Shown in pieces: positions 21,031-28,989 of a stretch of 64,000 bases of DNA. Origin of the DNA: Gammaproteobacteria bacterium (lineage in GTDB: Bacteria > Pseudomonadota > Gammaproteobacteria > JACKNK01); assembly GCA_024234895.1 (NCBI GenBank), contig JACKNJ010000006.1:62001-126000 (forward strand), read 5' to 3'. Positions within the stretch are counted from its first letter, which is position 1; the number at the start of each line of letters is the position of its first letter. The notes beneath the pieces are model-generated. The model made no database searches. It was not told the DNA's origin and saw only the letters and a list, made by a program, of their open reading frames with translations. Both the position numbers and the translations under genes were made by a program.

Positions 21031-21108
21031 GTAGGGTGCCGGTAAGCCCAGCGCACCGCACCGCCCGCGCGCCCCTGCTGCAAAGCGCTGCGCGTACCCG
21101 CACCCTAC
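21031..21108. repeat. Imperfect inverted repeat (GTAGGGTGC type) upstream of the Roco gene
   Basis: Left arm GTAGGGTGCCGGTAAGCCCA and right arm complementary to GTAGGGTGCGGGTACGCGCA, about 30 nt apart. It is a common extragenic palindrome form, adjacent to a second, different REP (21130-21199). Confidence 0.75.
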
Positions 21109-21129
21109 GAACCACCCCCAGCACCCTGT

Positions 21130-21199
21130 GTAGGAGCGGCGTCCCGCCGCGATGCCGTTGGTGCGCCGCCGGCGCATCGCGGCGGGACACCGCTCCCAC
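21130..21199. repeat. REP-type hairpin (GTAGGAGCG family) upstream of the Roco gene
   Basis: Arms GTAGGAGCGGCGTCCCGCCG and CGGCGGGACACCGCTCCCAC with an 'ATGCC...GGCGCAT' inner stem. It belongs to the same family as the hairpins at 13032 and in the flagellar locus, with a different stem sequence that still pairs. Confidence 0.85.
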
Positions 21200-21283
21200 C
21201 GGGCATCGCCTACGCGCAGCGCCACCGCAACTTCGCAACGAATCGCCGGACCCGACGGACCCACGCCCCAAGGAAGCCATGAC

Positions 21284-24200
21284 ATGACGGAAATCCCCCG
21301 GATACAGCGAGTCGCTCCAGACGAACTCCCCGCCGTACTCGACGCGCATCGGGAGCGACGAACCACCCAATTGATCTTGGTCGGACCGGACTATCAGCCT
21401 CCGAACAAAGTTGAACACCTGCCAGCGATCGCACGGGGCCATCATCTGGTCAGTCTGACCTCACACCTGCCACGCCTGCCTGACGAGCTGTGGCGTTTGG
21501 AGCACCTTGAGTCGCTCCAACTCGCATTGCTTGCACTCACGGATGAGGACGCGATCGGAATTTCCCAGCACTTCGGTCAACTCAAGGCCCTCCTTCTCGA
21601 AGGCACCCACGTTGGCGACGGCGGCGCCCAAGCGATCGCCGAGCACCTCCGCCAGCTCACCTCGCTCGACCTCAGCATCAACCAGATCGGCGACGCCGGC
21701 GCCCGCGCGATCGCCGAGCACCTCGGGCAGCTCACGTCGCTCAACCTCGGCCACAACCAGATCGGCGACGCCGGCGTCCGCGCGATCGCCGAGCACCTCC
21801 GCCAGCTCACCTCGCTCGACCTCGTCCACAACCAGATCGGCGACGCCGGCGCCCGCGCGATCGCCAAGCACCTCCGGCAGCTCACCTCGCTCAACCTCGG
21901 CGACAACCAGATCGGCGACGCCGGCGCCCGCGCGATCGCCGAGCACCTCCGGCAACTCGAAACGCTCGATCTGTCTGACAACAAACACGTCAAAACCGTC
22001 ACGCTGCCATCGAGCCCCCGCCTGACCACACTGAAGATCGCCAAGACCGACGTTCAGGACCTGTCGCCACTAAGCCCCCTGATCCTCTCCGGGCAGCCAG
22101 TTCACTGGGCACGTTGGGGTGAGAAAGGCAACGGCATCTACGTCAAACACTGCCCCCTGACCCACCCCTCCCCCGAGGTCATCCAACAAGGCCCAGAGGC
22201 CGTCCTCAACTTCTTCCGCGAAATCGAGGCCCAGGGCACCGACCGGCTGTTCGAGGCCAAGCTGTTGCTAGTCGGCGAAGGCAGTGCCGGCAAGACCAGC
22301 CTGTTGCGGCGCCTGTTCCAGCCCGACCTGCCCTTGCCGGACGAGGACGAGACCACGCGCGGCATCGACATCCACCGCCACGAATTCCCCATCGCCGACG
22401 GTCGCCAATTCCGCCTCAACGCCTGGGACTTCGGCGGCCAGCAGATCTATCACGCCACCCACCAGTTCTTCCTGACCAAGCGTTCGTTGTACGTGCTGGT
22501 CGACGACACCCGCAGCGACCACAAGACCGTGCACGACGAGGGTTTCCGCTACTGGCTGGAGGTGGTCGAGACCCTCAGCGAGGCCAGCCCGCTGCTGATC
22601 TTCCAGAACGAGAAGGGTGGGCGCAGCAAGCAGCTCGATATCGCCGGCATCAAGGGCCGCTTTCCGAACGTGCAGGGGGTGTATCGCGGCAACCTGGAAC
22701 ACCCCGATGCCGCCGATGAGCTGCGCCGCGCGGTCGAACACTTCGCGCTCAACCTGCCGCACGTCGGCGAGGACGTGCCGGCCAAGTGGGTGCCGATCCG
22801 TCAGGAACTGGAGACCCTGGCCAAATCGCGCCCCCACATCACGCTCGACGAGTATCTGGCCGCCTATCGCACTCACCTGCCCTTGCAGGATGACGACGAT
22901 CGCAAGAAAGCCCTGCACCTCAGTCAGTACCTGCACGACCTGGGCGTGTTCCTGCACTTCCAGCACGTGCCGGAGCTGCGCCGCACCCTGTTCCTGCAGA
23001 ACCAGTGGGTCACCGACGCGGTGTTCCGCGTGCTCGACGACGAAGACGTCAAGACCAGCAACCGGGGGCGCTTCACGGTCGCGGACTGCGACCGCCTGTG
23101 GTCGGAGGCCGGTTACGCCGACAAGGAGGTCGAGCTGCGCGCCCTGATGGTGCGTTTCGAGCTGGCCTACCGCCTGCCGGACACGGCGGTGGACACCTGG
23201 CTGGTGCCGCAGCACCTGCCGCCGTCCCGCCCCGACAGCCTGCGCGACTGGGCCCGCCACGGCGATCTGATGCTGAGCTACCGCTACGCGTTCCTGCCGC
23301 GCGGCATGGTCAGCCGCCTGATCGTGCGCATGCACCGCTTCGTGCGCGACCCGGACTTGTGCTGGTCCGACGGCGCGCTGTTCGAACGCGACGGCACCCA
23401 GGTGCTGGTCGAAACCGGCACGCACGGCAACGAGATCACGCTGCGCGCCCGTGGACTGGAGAGCCAGACCCTGCTCGCGGTGCTCGCCAGCGATCTGGAT
23501 GCCCTCAACGACAGCTTCCCCGGGCTCAAGGACAAGGTCAGCAAGCAGGTGCCGTGCATCTGCCCGACCTGCGCGCAGTCACCGACCCCGGCGATGTTCC
23601 CGCGCCAGCAACTGCTCGAACGCAAGCAGCGCGGCAAGCTGACCATCGAATGCCGCGAACCGCCTGACTACCACGACGTGTCTGTGATGAAACTCCTCGA
23701 AGGCATGGACCTGGAGCTGTGGCTGGATCGCGCCGGCTACCTGAAGGAAGCCCCGGAGCCGACGGGTGACGCCGAGGAATCCACCACCGCGACCGGTACG
23801 GGCAAGCCCCGGACCGTCCGTATCTTCCTCGCCTCCTCCGCCGAGCTGCGCGATGACCGCGATGCCTTCGACCTGTATTTCCGGCAACTGAACGATCGCT
23901 TACGCAATGACGGCCTGTACCTGGAGATCGTGCGCTGGGAGAACTTTCTCGACGCGATGTCCGACACCCGCCTGCAGGACGAATACAACGCCGCGATCAG
24001 GGCCTGCGATATCTTCGTCAGCCTCTTCCGCACCAAGACCGGCAAATACACCGCCGAGGAGTTCGGTGTCGCCTGGGAGCAATTCAAGGCCACCGGCAAG
24101 CCACGCATCTACACCTACTTCCACGCCACCCAGGTGCCGACCAACGCCGACAACCGCGCGGACCTGATGTCACTGTGGGCGTTCAAGGATCAACTCAACG

Positions 24201-24298
24201 AACTCGGCCACTTCCCCACCGAATACGATTCGATCGAAGGCCTGAAACGCCACTTCCGCGACCAGTTGGACCGCCTACGCGACGCCGGGGAAATGTAA
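21284..24298 (+). CDS. LRR-Roc-COR (Roco) GTPase with C-terminal DUF4062/TIR-like domain
   Basis: A 1004-residue multidomain protein. Residues ~95-235 are leucine-rich repeats, including four nearly identical 25-residue units of the form AIAEHLRQLTSLDLxxNQIG. A Roc GTPase follows: P-loop GEGSAGKTS at 331-339, switch Thr in TTRGIDIHRHEF, and WDFGGQ with Asp382; the base-specificity motif is not canonical (LIFQNEKGGR). A COR-like region covers ~490-740, then a possible zinc site CICPTC near 757. From ~845 there is a DUF4062/TIR-like domain (RIFLASSAELRDDRDAF, TRLQDEYNAAIRACDIFVSLF). The start is ATG 21284 with AGGAAG 7 nt upstream. Roco proteins are GTP-regulated dimers; a sensor-switch-effector reading as an NLR-like defence protein is inference. 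It stands alone between REP repeats and DUF3465. Confidence 0.85.
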   Translation: MTEIPRIQRVAPDELPAVLDAHRERRTTQLILVGPDYQPPNKVEHLPAIARGHHLVSLTSHLPRLPDELWRLEHLESLQLALLALTDEDAIGISQHFGQLKALLLEGTHVGDGGAQAIAEHLRQLTSLDLSINQIGDAGARAIAEHLGQLTSLNLGHNQIGDAGVRAIAEHLRQLTSLDLVHNQIGDAGARAIAKHLRQLTSLNLGDNQIGDAGARAIAEHLRQLETLDLSDNKHVKTVTLPSSPRLTTLKIAKTDVQDLSPLSPLILSGQPVHWARWGEKGNGIYVKHCPLTHPSPEVIQQGPEAVLNFFREIEAQGTDRLFEAKLLLVGEGSAGKTSLLRRLFQPDLPLPDEDETTRGIDIHRHEFPIADGRQFRLNAWDFGGQQIYHATHQFFLTKRSLYVLVDDTRSDHKTVHDEGFRYWLEVVETLSEASPLLIFQNEKGGRSKQLDIAGIKGRFPNVQGVYRGNLEHPDAADELRRAVEHFALNLPHVGEDVPAKWVPIRQELETLAKSRPHITLDEYLAAYRTHLPLQDDDDRKKALHLSQYLHDLGVFLHFQHVPELRRTLFLQNQWVTDAVFRVLDDEDVKTSNRGRFTVADCDRLWSEAGYADKEVELRALMVRFELAYRLPDTAVDTWLVPQHLPPSRPDSLRDWARHGDLMLSYRYAFLPRGMVSRLIVRMHRFVRDPDLCWSDGALFERDGTQVLVETGTHGNEITLRARGLESQTLLAVLASDLDALNDSFPGLKDKVSKQVPCICPTCAQSPTPAMFPRQQLLERKQRGKLTIECREPPDYHDVSVMKLLEGMDLELWLDRAGYLKEAPEPTGDAEESTTATGTGKPRTVRIFLASSAELRDDRDAFDLYFRQLNDRLRNDGLYLEIVRWENFLDAMSDTRLQDEYNAAIRACDIFVSLFRTKTGKYTAEEFGVAWEQFKATGKPRIYTYFHATQVPTNADNRADLMSLWAFKDQLNELGHFPTEYDSIEGLKRHFRDQLDRLRDAGEM
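21632..21931 (+). repeat. Four in-frame 75-bp direct repeats encoding LRR units
   Basis: Four consecutive 75-bp units inside the Roco gene, each beginning GCGATCGCC and ending GACGCCGGC(G/T)(C/T)CCGC, nearly identical in DNA. They differ mainly at the two residues before the conserved Asn (SI, GH, VH, GD), which face solvent in an LRR. Confidence 0.85.
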
Positions 24299-24308
24299 GC
24301 CGCCACGG

Positions 24309-24779
24309 TCATTCGTAGGTGCGCCCGGCGTGACGCAACCACCCATCGGCGTGCCGGCCTGCCGGATCGTGGTGCGTCCAGTGGATCACGCCGCCCTTCT
24401 CGTTCCATTCGTACTCACCGAAAAAATCGACCACATCGCCGACCTGCAAGGACGGGATGCGATCGGCCAGATCGATGTTGTGGGCGACCAGCACGGACAG
24501 CCCGGAAGGCATCCGCAGGATGAAGCGCTGGTGCCGGCTGCCGGTGTTGTCGTCGCTCAGCACCCGCGACACGGTGCCGCTGCCCTCGACCTGGAGATCG
24601 CTCAGACGGTTGTCGAACGCGTGTTTCAGCGGGTCGTGCCGCAGTTCCACGCTCGTACCGGTGCCTGTCGTTCCGGGGCCTGCGCCGGGCGCCGGGTTCA
24701 GCAACCCGGATTCCTGTCCGGTCAGCACCGCGACGATCAGCACCGCGACCGCGATCAGCAACTTCTGCAACCCTTTCAT
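24309..24779 (-). CDS. Exported/anchored DUF3465 protein
   Basis: A 156-residue protein with an N-terminal hydrophobic segment (LLIAVAVLIVAVLTG) that serves as signal or membrane anchor, a Gly/Thr/Pro linker, then a DUF3465-type OB-like domain. Conserved motifs are GSGTVSRVLSDDNTGSRHQRF, the NIDLADRIPSL segment and the end GVIHWTHHDPAGRHADGWLRH. Members are predicted periplasmic proteins of unknown function. The gene starts 3 bp after the tmcA stop on the same strand, so it is probably translated from the tmcA transcript. Confidence 0.85.
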   Translation of the reverse strand: MKGLQKLLIAVAVLIVAVLTGQESGLLNPAPGAGPGTTGTGTSVELRHDPLKHAFDNRLSDLQVEGSGTVSRVLSDDNTGSRHQRFILRMPSGLSVLVAHNIDLADRIPSLQVGDVVDFFGEYEWNEKGGVIHWTHHDPAGRHADGWLRHAGRTYE

Positions 24780-24782
24780 CGA

Positions 24783-26939
24783 TCAACCTCGCTCTCGTGA
24801 ATTCGGCGGCGCAAGCGTACCCGGCGGGCCGCCTCGCAGGCTTTCGACCAGCTCCGCGCAGGCGTCCCGCAGCGCCGCCTCCAGCGCGCGTCGGCCGTCT
24901 CCGAAACCATAACCGGCCATGTCCGACCAGCCGGCATTCTGGAGGACACGATGTATCAACAAGTGTCTCCGCGCCGAACTGAGCCCAATGCGCGGTTGCG
25001 CGGTCAGCCCCGCGACCACGAGCCGGGTCAGCGGCGCGATGGCTTCCTCGTAGGCGCGCTGCCCATCCGTGAAGGCCGCGATGTCCGCCCAGTCGCGCGC
25101 GTCCAGACCCGGCGGATGATTGCCGCCGAAGGCCGCGAGCAAGCGATCCGCGAGCACCGCGTCCAGCTGGCGGTGGACATCCGCGAGCTGACGCAGGAAG
25201 CGGGTCTCGAAGCGAGCGCCGGCCTCTTGCGCAAGTTCGTGCCCGCGCGGACTCAGCCCGGCCAGCACCAGCGCCGACGGCTCGCCGCTGGCGGCGTTGT
25301 GCCGGTAGCCGAGTCGCAACGGTCGGCAGCCATTACGGAACCAGAAATCGAGCAGTTCCGGTGTCGCGCCGAAACTGGCGCCGAGGTAGTCGACTCCCCG
25401 CGCCGCCAATTCGCTCGCAATGCCTTTCAACAGCGCGGAACCGAAGCCGAGCCGGCGGGCATCCGGATGCACGGCGATGCGCTGCACCCGCGCGCCGCGA
25501 TAGGCCGCGCCTTCGCCGAAACCGCAGTGCGCGGCAATGGCCTCGGCGAGCAGGTGCCCGTGCGGGCGACGCCGACCGGCGACGATCTCGACAACCATCC
25601 CGTCGTCGAAACCCCCTTCCAGGCTGACCAGGGCGACCGCCGCCACCGCGCCCCGATAACGCAGCGCGAAGAGCTCGACATTGGGCGCATCCAGCAGATG
25701 GCGCAGATCGCTCGGGCGGGTGCGGTAATGGGCGCCGACCAGCAGGCCGAAGACCTGACGCAGATCGGCTTCATCGGCGACCAGGGCGTCACGGTCGAGA
25801 CGCTGGAACCCGCTGTCCGCGACCACCGCATCCACGAGTCGTTCCGGCGACGCGGGCTCCGCGTCGAGCAGCAGCAGCTCGGACAACAGGGCTTCGAGCG
25901 GATCGCCCTCCGCCCAGCGGATTGGCGTGGTCATCCGCAGCGCGCGCCAGCCGCGTGTGTGTGCATCGAGATGCGCACGGAAGCGCAGGTCGAAGCCTCG
26001 CCCGGTGCCCTCGTAGCCGTGCACGGTGGTCGCGAAGGCGATGCGCGGGTATTGCGCGAGCAGCGCCTTCAACTGGCCGGTCGGCACGGCGGCGGCCTCG
26101 TCGACCAGCAGCAGATCGGCCTCCGGCTTGTGATCCAGCAACTCGTCCGGTGAGTAAAACGTGAGCTCGGCGTCCGCCGGCACCTCGCCGGCGTGCGTGA
26201 ACACCTGCGCGACCGACTCCCGCGCCGGGCCGGTGACCAGAATCCGCTTGCGCCCCTCGGCCAGCAGCGCCCTGGCCGCCAGGCCCAGGGCCGCCGATTT
26301 GCCGCGTCCGCGATCGGCGGTCAGCACCACCGGGCGGCGCCGCTGACCATGCACGACGTGCACGACCGCCGAGACGGCCTCCGCCTGATCCGCGCTGCGC
26401 ATGCCGTCATCGCGGATCGGACCGGGTGGCGCCGGTTCCGGCGCATCGCCCGGATCGGGCAGCGCCTGCCCCTCGACAATGCTTACGACCCGCGCATCTG
26501 CCGCCAGCACCCGCCGCAGGCGGGCGTCGAAACGATCGCCGATCGCCTCTTCCGGCCAGCCCGCCACGGCCAGGCGGGCATTCAGGGGATTCGACGCCGC
26601 CTTCCACGCGGCTTCCGGCGGCGCGAGCAGGATCATCAATCCGCCGGCGACGACCGTGCCACCCAACGCGCCCAGCGCATCGGGATCGAGCCCGGTCCGC
26701 GCATCGACCAGCAACAGATCGCATTCCTGCCCCAGCCGGGCGCGCGCCTCGCGCGGCGTCATGCCGCCCGGCAGCGCCTCACCCAGTCGCCAGACCCGCT
26801 CAGGGCTGCCCCGCAGCACGGCGTCGATGGCCGACCGCCAGGCGGCGCTGCCGACACACAGCAACACACCGCGATGGCGGCGCGCGCGCAAACCGGCGCG
26901 CAGGCGCTCGAGCAACCCGGGGAATTCGGCGACGTTCAT
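24783..26939 (-). CDS. tmcA: tRNA(Met) cytidine acetyltransferase
   Basis: Makes N4-acetylcytidine at the wobble position of elongator tRNA-Met with acetyl-CoA and ATP. The 718-residue product has the N-terminal DUF1726-like domain, then an RNA-helicase-like module with the P-loop segment TADRGRGKSAALGLAARALL and the Walker B-like LLLVDEAAAVP. The GNAT acetyltransferase part has ARVQRIAVHPDARRLGFGSALL. The C-terminal tRNA-binding region follows. Length and order match TmcA. It begins at ATG 26939 and is followed directly by the DUF3465 gene. Confidence 0.95.
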   Translation of the reverse strand: MNVAEFPGLLERLRAGLRARRHRGVLLCVGSAAWRSAIDAVLRGSPERVWRLGEALPGGMTPREARARLGQECDLLLVDARTGLDPDALGALGGTVVAGGLMILLAPPEAAWKAASNPLNARLAVAGWPEEAIGDRFDARLRRVLAADARVVSIVEGQALPDPGDAPEPAPPGPIRDDGMRSADQAEAVSAVVHVVHGQRRRPVVLTADRGRGKSAALGLAARALLAEGRKRILVTGPARESVAQVFTHAGEVPADAELTFYSPDELLDHKPEADLLLVDEAAAVPTGQLKALLAQYPRIAFATTVHGYEGTGRGFDLRFRAHLDAHTRGWRALRMTTPIRWAEGDPLEALLSELLLLDAEPASPERLVDAVVADSGFQRLDRDALVADEADLRQVFGLLVGAHYRTRPSDLRHLLDAPNVELFALRYRGAVAAVALVSLEGGFDDGMVVEIVAGRRRPHGHLLAEAIAAHCGFGEGAAYRGARVQRIAVHPDARRLGFGSALLKGIASELAARGVDYLGASFGATPELLDFWFRNGCRPLRLGYRHNAASGEPSALVLAGLSPRGHELAQEAGARFETRFLRQLADVHRQLDAVLADRLLAAFGGNHPPGLDARDWADIAAFTDGQRAYEEAIAPLTRLVVAGLTAQPRIGLSSARRHLLIHRVLQNAGWSDMAGYGFGDGRRALEAALRDACAELVESLRGGPPGTLAPPNSRERG

Positions 26940-27050
26940 GACGGTCGGAACTTTACGTGATCGGCGCTGGATTCACCCCCGAACCCTGGGTCTGCCCGCC
27001 CATCCAGATGCCGCAGACTGCATCGCACACCCCGTTCCCGGAACACAGGC

Positions 27051-27464
27051 ATGACCCACGAAACCCCGGACGCCGCCGAAACCGCCTTCTACGCCGCCTT
27101 CGAAGCCCTGGACCTGGGCGCGATGGCTGCCGTCTGGGATGCGGACGCCGTCTGCGTGCATCCGGGCGGGCCGCTGCTGCGCGGCCACCAGGCGGTGATG
27201 CAGAGCTGGACGGAGATTCTCGGCAACGCCGAGCCCCCGCGTATCGGCTTCGACGTGCTGCAACGCACCGTCTCCGGCGACCTCGCCGTGCATCTGGTCG
27301 AGGAACGCATTCACCCGAAAGGCAAAAGCTCCACGCACGCCGCCGCCGTGATCGCCACCAACACCTACGTGCGCCGCGACGGCGGCTGGAAGCTGCTCGC
27401 CCACCACGCCTCGCTGCCGCTGATGCGCAAGCAGGCGCAGCGAGAGACCGCGCAGCTGCATTAG
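27051..27464 (+). CDS. SnoaL/NTF2-like protein
   Basis: A 137-residue cytoplasmic protein of the NTF2-like superfamily (SnoaL_3/DUF4440 type). Typical marks are AETAFYAAFEALDLGAMAAVW at the start, VCVHPGGPLLRGHQAVMQSW in the middle, and GGWKLLAHHASLP near the end. The fold is used both by small enzymes and by binding proteins; no catalytic set can be assigned. It is a short single gene facing a repeat element downstream. The C-terminal LMRKQAQRETAQLH is a charged tail. Confidence 0.85.
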   Translation: MTHETPDAAETAFYAAFEALDLGAMAAVWDADAVCVHPGGPLLRGHQAVMQSWTEILGNAEPPRIGFDVLQRTVSGDLAVHLVEERIHPKGKSSTHAAAVIATNTYVRRDGGWKLLAHHASLPLMRKQAQRETAQLH

Positions 27465-27466
27465 CC

Positions 27467-27559
27467 GCAAGCCGGCAACGGCGCGATGCGCCTCATACCG
27501 GCCTACATGTTGCGCCATGAACTTCGATGTAGGCCGGCGCAGCGACGTTGCCGGCTCGC
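27467..27559. repeat. Cruciform repeat (GTAGGCCGGC family) upstream of bolA
   Basis: Nested inverted repeat: outer GCCGGCAACG / CGTTGCCGGC and inner CCGGCCTACAT / ATGTAGGCCGG. The same inner palindrome occurs at 48074-48170, so it is a dispersed family. Its position immediately after a stop codon suggests a 3' mRNA structure. Confidence 0.8.
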
Positions 27560-27655
27560 GGCACCGATCGAAGCCACAAAAATCGAATTGGTTCACCCGC
27601 AACCACGCAGAACCGTAAAATTCCCGCCCACCTCTTCACCCAGGAGCTCCAAGCC

Positions 27656-27901
27656 ATGGACCCGAACGAAATCAAAGCCATGATCGAAGCCGGCATCCCC
27701 AACTGCGAAGCGCAGGTCATGGGTGACGACGGCAGCCATTTTGACGCCATCGTCGTCAGCCCCGAATTCGAGGGCAAATCCATGCTTCAGGAACAGCGCA
27801 TGGTCTACGGCACGCTCGGCGACTCGATCACCAGTGGCCGCCTGCACGCGTTGTCGATCAAGGCCTACACCCCGGCCGAATGGGCCGCGAAGAAGGGCTG
27901 A
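27656..27901 (+). CDS. ibaG: BolA/IbaG family iron-sulfur/iron-sensing protein
   Basis: An 81-residue BolA-family protein. The fold marks are MDPNEIKAMIEAGIPNCEAQV, GSHFDAIVVSPEFEGKSMLQEQRMVY and the helix GRLHALSIKAYTPAEW; the conserved C-terminal His is in LHALSIK. It resembles the IbaG branch more than BolA proper (short, GIP-containing N-terminus). Family members bind [2Fe-2S] clusters with monothiol glutaredoxins. ATG 27656 is preceded by CAGGAGCT. In many relatives ibaG lies near murA; here it is followed 5 bp later by a cupin gene, with which it probably forms an operon. Confidence 0.88.
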   Translation: MDPNEIKAMIEAGIPNCEAQVMGDDGSHFDAIVVSPEFEGKSMLQEQRMVYGTLGDSITSGRLHALSIKAYTPAEWAAKKG

Positions 27902-27906
27902 TATCG

Positions 27907-28191
27907 ATGCAGGACACCATCATCACCGTCGAACACAACCCCTCCCCCGCCAAGCTGGACGTCCTCTGGGTCGAGGAGTGGCCGATCTGGCAGAAGGAGG
28001 AATCCGAGTTCCCGTGGACCTACGACGAGAAGGAGATGTGCTACCTGCTCGCCGGCGAGGCCATCGTCACCCCCGACGGCGGCGAGCCCGTCACCATCAA
28101 GGCCAAGGATCTGGTCACCTTCCCGAAAGGCATGTCCTGCACCTGGCAGATCACCAAGGCGGTTCGCAAGCACTACCGCTTCGGCGACTGA
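27907..28191 (+). CDS. Small cupin-domain protein (cupin_3/EutQ-like)
   Basis: A 94-residue single-domain cupin. The sequence DEKEMCYLLAGEAIVTPDGG and VTIKAKDLVTFPKGMSCTWQI matches the cupin_3 pattern with the Trp-rich start LWVEEWPIWQKEESEFPWTY. Such proteins bind small molecules or metals, and no specific ligand can be assigned. The gene starts 5 bp after the bolA stop, indicating co-translation. It ends 301 bp before the next predicted gene. Confidence 0.87.
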   Translation: MQDTIITVEHNPSPAKLDVLWVEEWPIWQKEESEFPWTYDEKEMCYLLAGEAIVTPDGGEPVTIKAKDLVTFPKGMSCTWQITKAVRKHYRFGD

Positions 28192-28492
28192 TCCCGTCGC
28201 CGCGCTGCAAGCCGGACTCCGCGCCTGAGTGGTTGTCCGTACCGGCGCATTCCTCTGATTTGGTGAGGAATATTCGAGAACCAACCCGCGTCGCGATGGT
28301 CCCAGAAATGGTCAGCCAGGCGCCGCTCATGAGCTTTCGGCGGCTACCCGATGTGCCAGCAAGGCAAATCACCACGCCGCGCTTACCGATCCAAGCTCCG
28401 CACCGCATGGCCGACCACGCTGATTCGTACCCAGCCCGCCCAGGTCGGTTTCCCCACCTGGGGACAATCAACCCGAAAACGGGGACAGGCCC
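28192..28492. other. 301-bp stretch without a recognised gene
   Basis: No ORF with coding character and no terminator-like hairpin with a U tract is seen. It presumably contains the promoter for the small membrane protein genes that follow, but I cannot place it. Confidence 0.4.
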
Positions 28493-28651
28493 ATGCACCT
28501 CGAACTACTGATACCCATCGGCATCACCGGTTTCCTGGCATTCATCATCGCCGTGATTCTGGGCGCACTCTACGACCACCGCGACAGCCAGCGACCTGAT
28601 CGAACCTCCGGACCCTCGCTCCGCCGCATGGGGCGCCGCACGCCGCGCTGA
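28493..28651 (+). CDS. Predicted very small membrane protein (52 aa)
   Basis: A 52-codon ORF from ATG 28493. The N-terminal half is one hydrophobic helix (LLIPIGITGFLAFIIAVIL). It is followed by a short acidic/His segment (YDHRDSQ) and a basic Arg-rich tail ending RRMGRRTPR, i.e. a positive-inside single-span topology. A purine-rich GGGGACAGG lies just upstream. No family is recognised. The next small gene (28786) has the same layout, which raises confidence that both are real, but neither has more than compositional support. Confidence 0.45.
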   Translation: MHLELLIPIGITGFLAFIIAVILGALYDHRDSQRPDRTSGPSLRRMGRRTPR

Positions 28652-28785
28652 ACGTCCGGCTCACGTCCGGGCGGCCCCCGCCGATTGACCATCTGGAAGC
28701 CGCAATTGCGCGTATTCCTGCCCGCCGGGTGAACCTGAAGACGCGGCGGCACGAGCGAACCGAACACCTGACAGCGGAGCTGCCC

Positions 28786-28953
28786 ATGACGTCACAAATT
28801 TTCATTTCGCTCGCAATGACCGGCCTGGTCGTAGCGCTGTCCAGCCTCTTGCTGATAGCGGCGAACAACACCCGCGCCGCCCGCGACATCCGCCATGTAT
28901 TCCACCAGGCGCACGCGGCGCGTAACGGCTGGCACACCGACAACACGCACTGA
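28786..28953 (+). CDS. Predicted very small membrane protein (55 aa)
   Basis: A 55-codon ORF from ATG 28786 with GGAG about 7 nt upstream. One strongly hydrophobic segment (IFISLAMTGLVVALSSLLLIAA) is followed by a charged, His-rich tail (ARDIRHVFHQAHAARNGWHTDNTH). No known family is recognised. It lies between the 52-residue ORF and the convergent TAXI gene. A longer in-frame start at 28729 would add a hydrophilic, unlike segment, and I do not favour it. Confidence 0.5.
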   Translation: MTSQIFISLAMTGLVVALSSLLLIAANNTRAARDIRHVFHQAHAARNGWHTDNTH

Positions 28954-28989
28954 CTGCGTCGGCACCCTTCCGGGGAAGCTCTGATCGAA

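Noticed and set aside
21632..21931. Regular direct repeats that could suggest a CRISPR array
   Set aside because: Units are contiguous, 75 bp, in frame and encode LRRs; there are no spacers between identical repeats.
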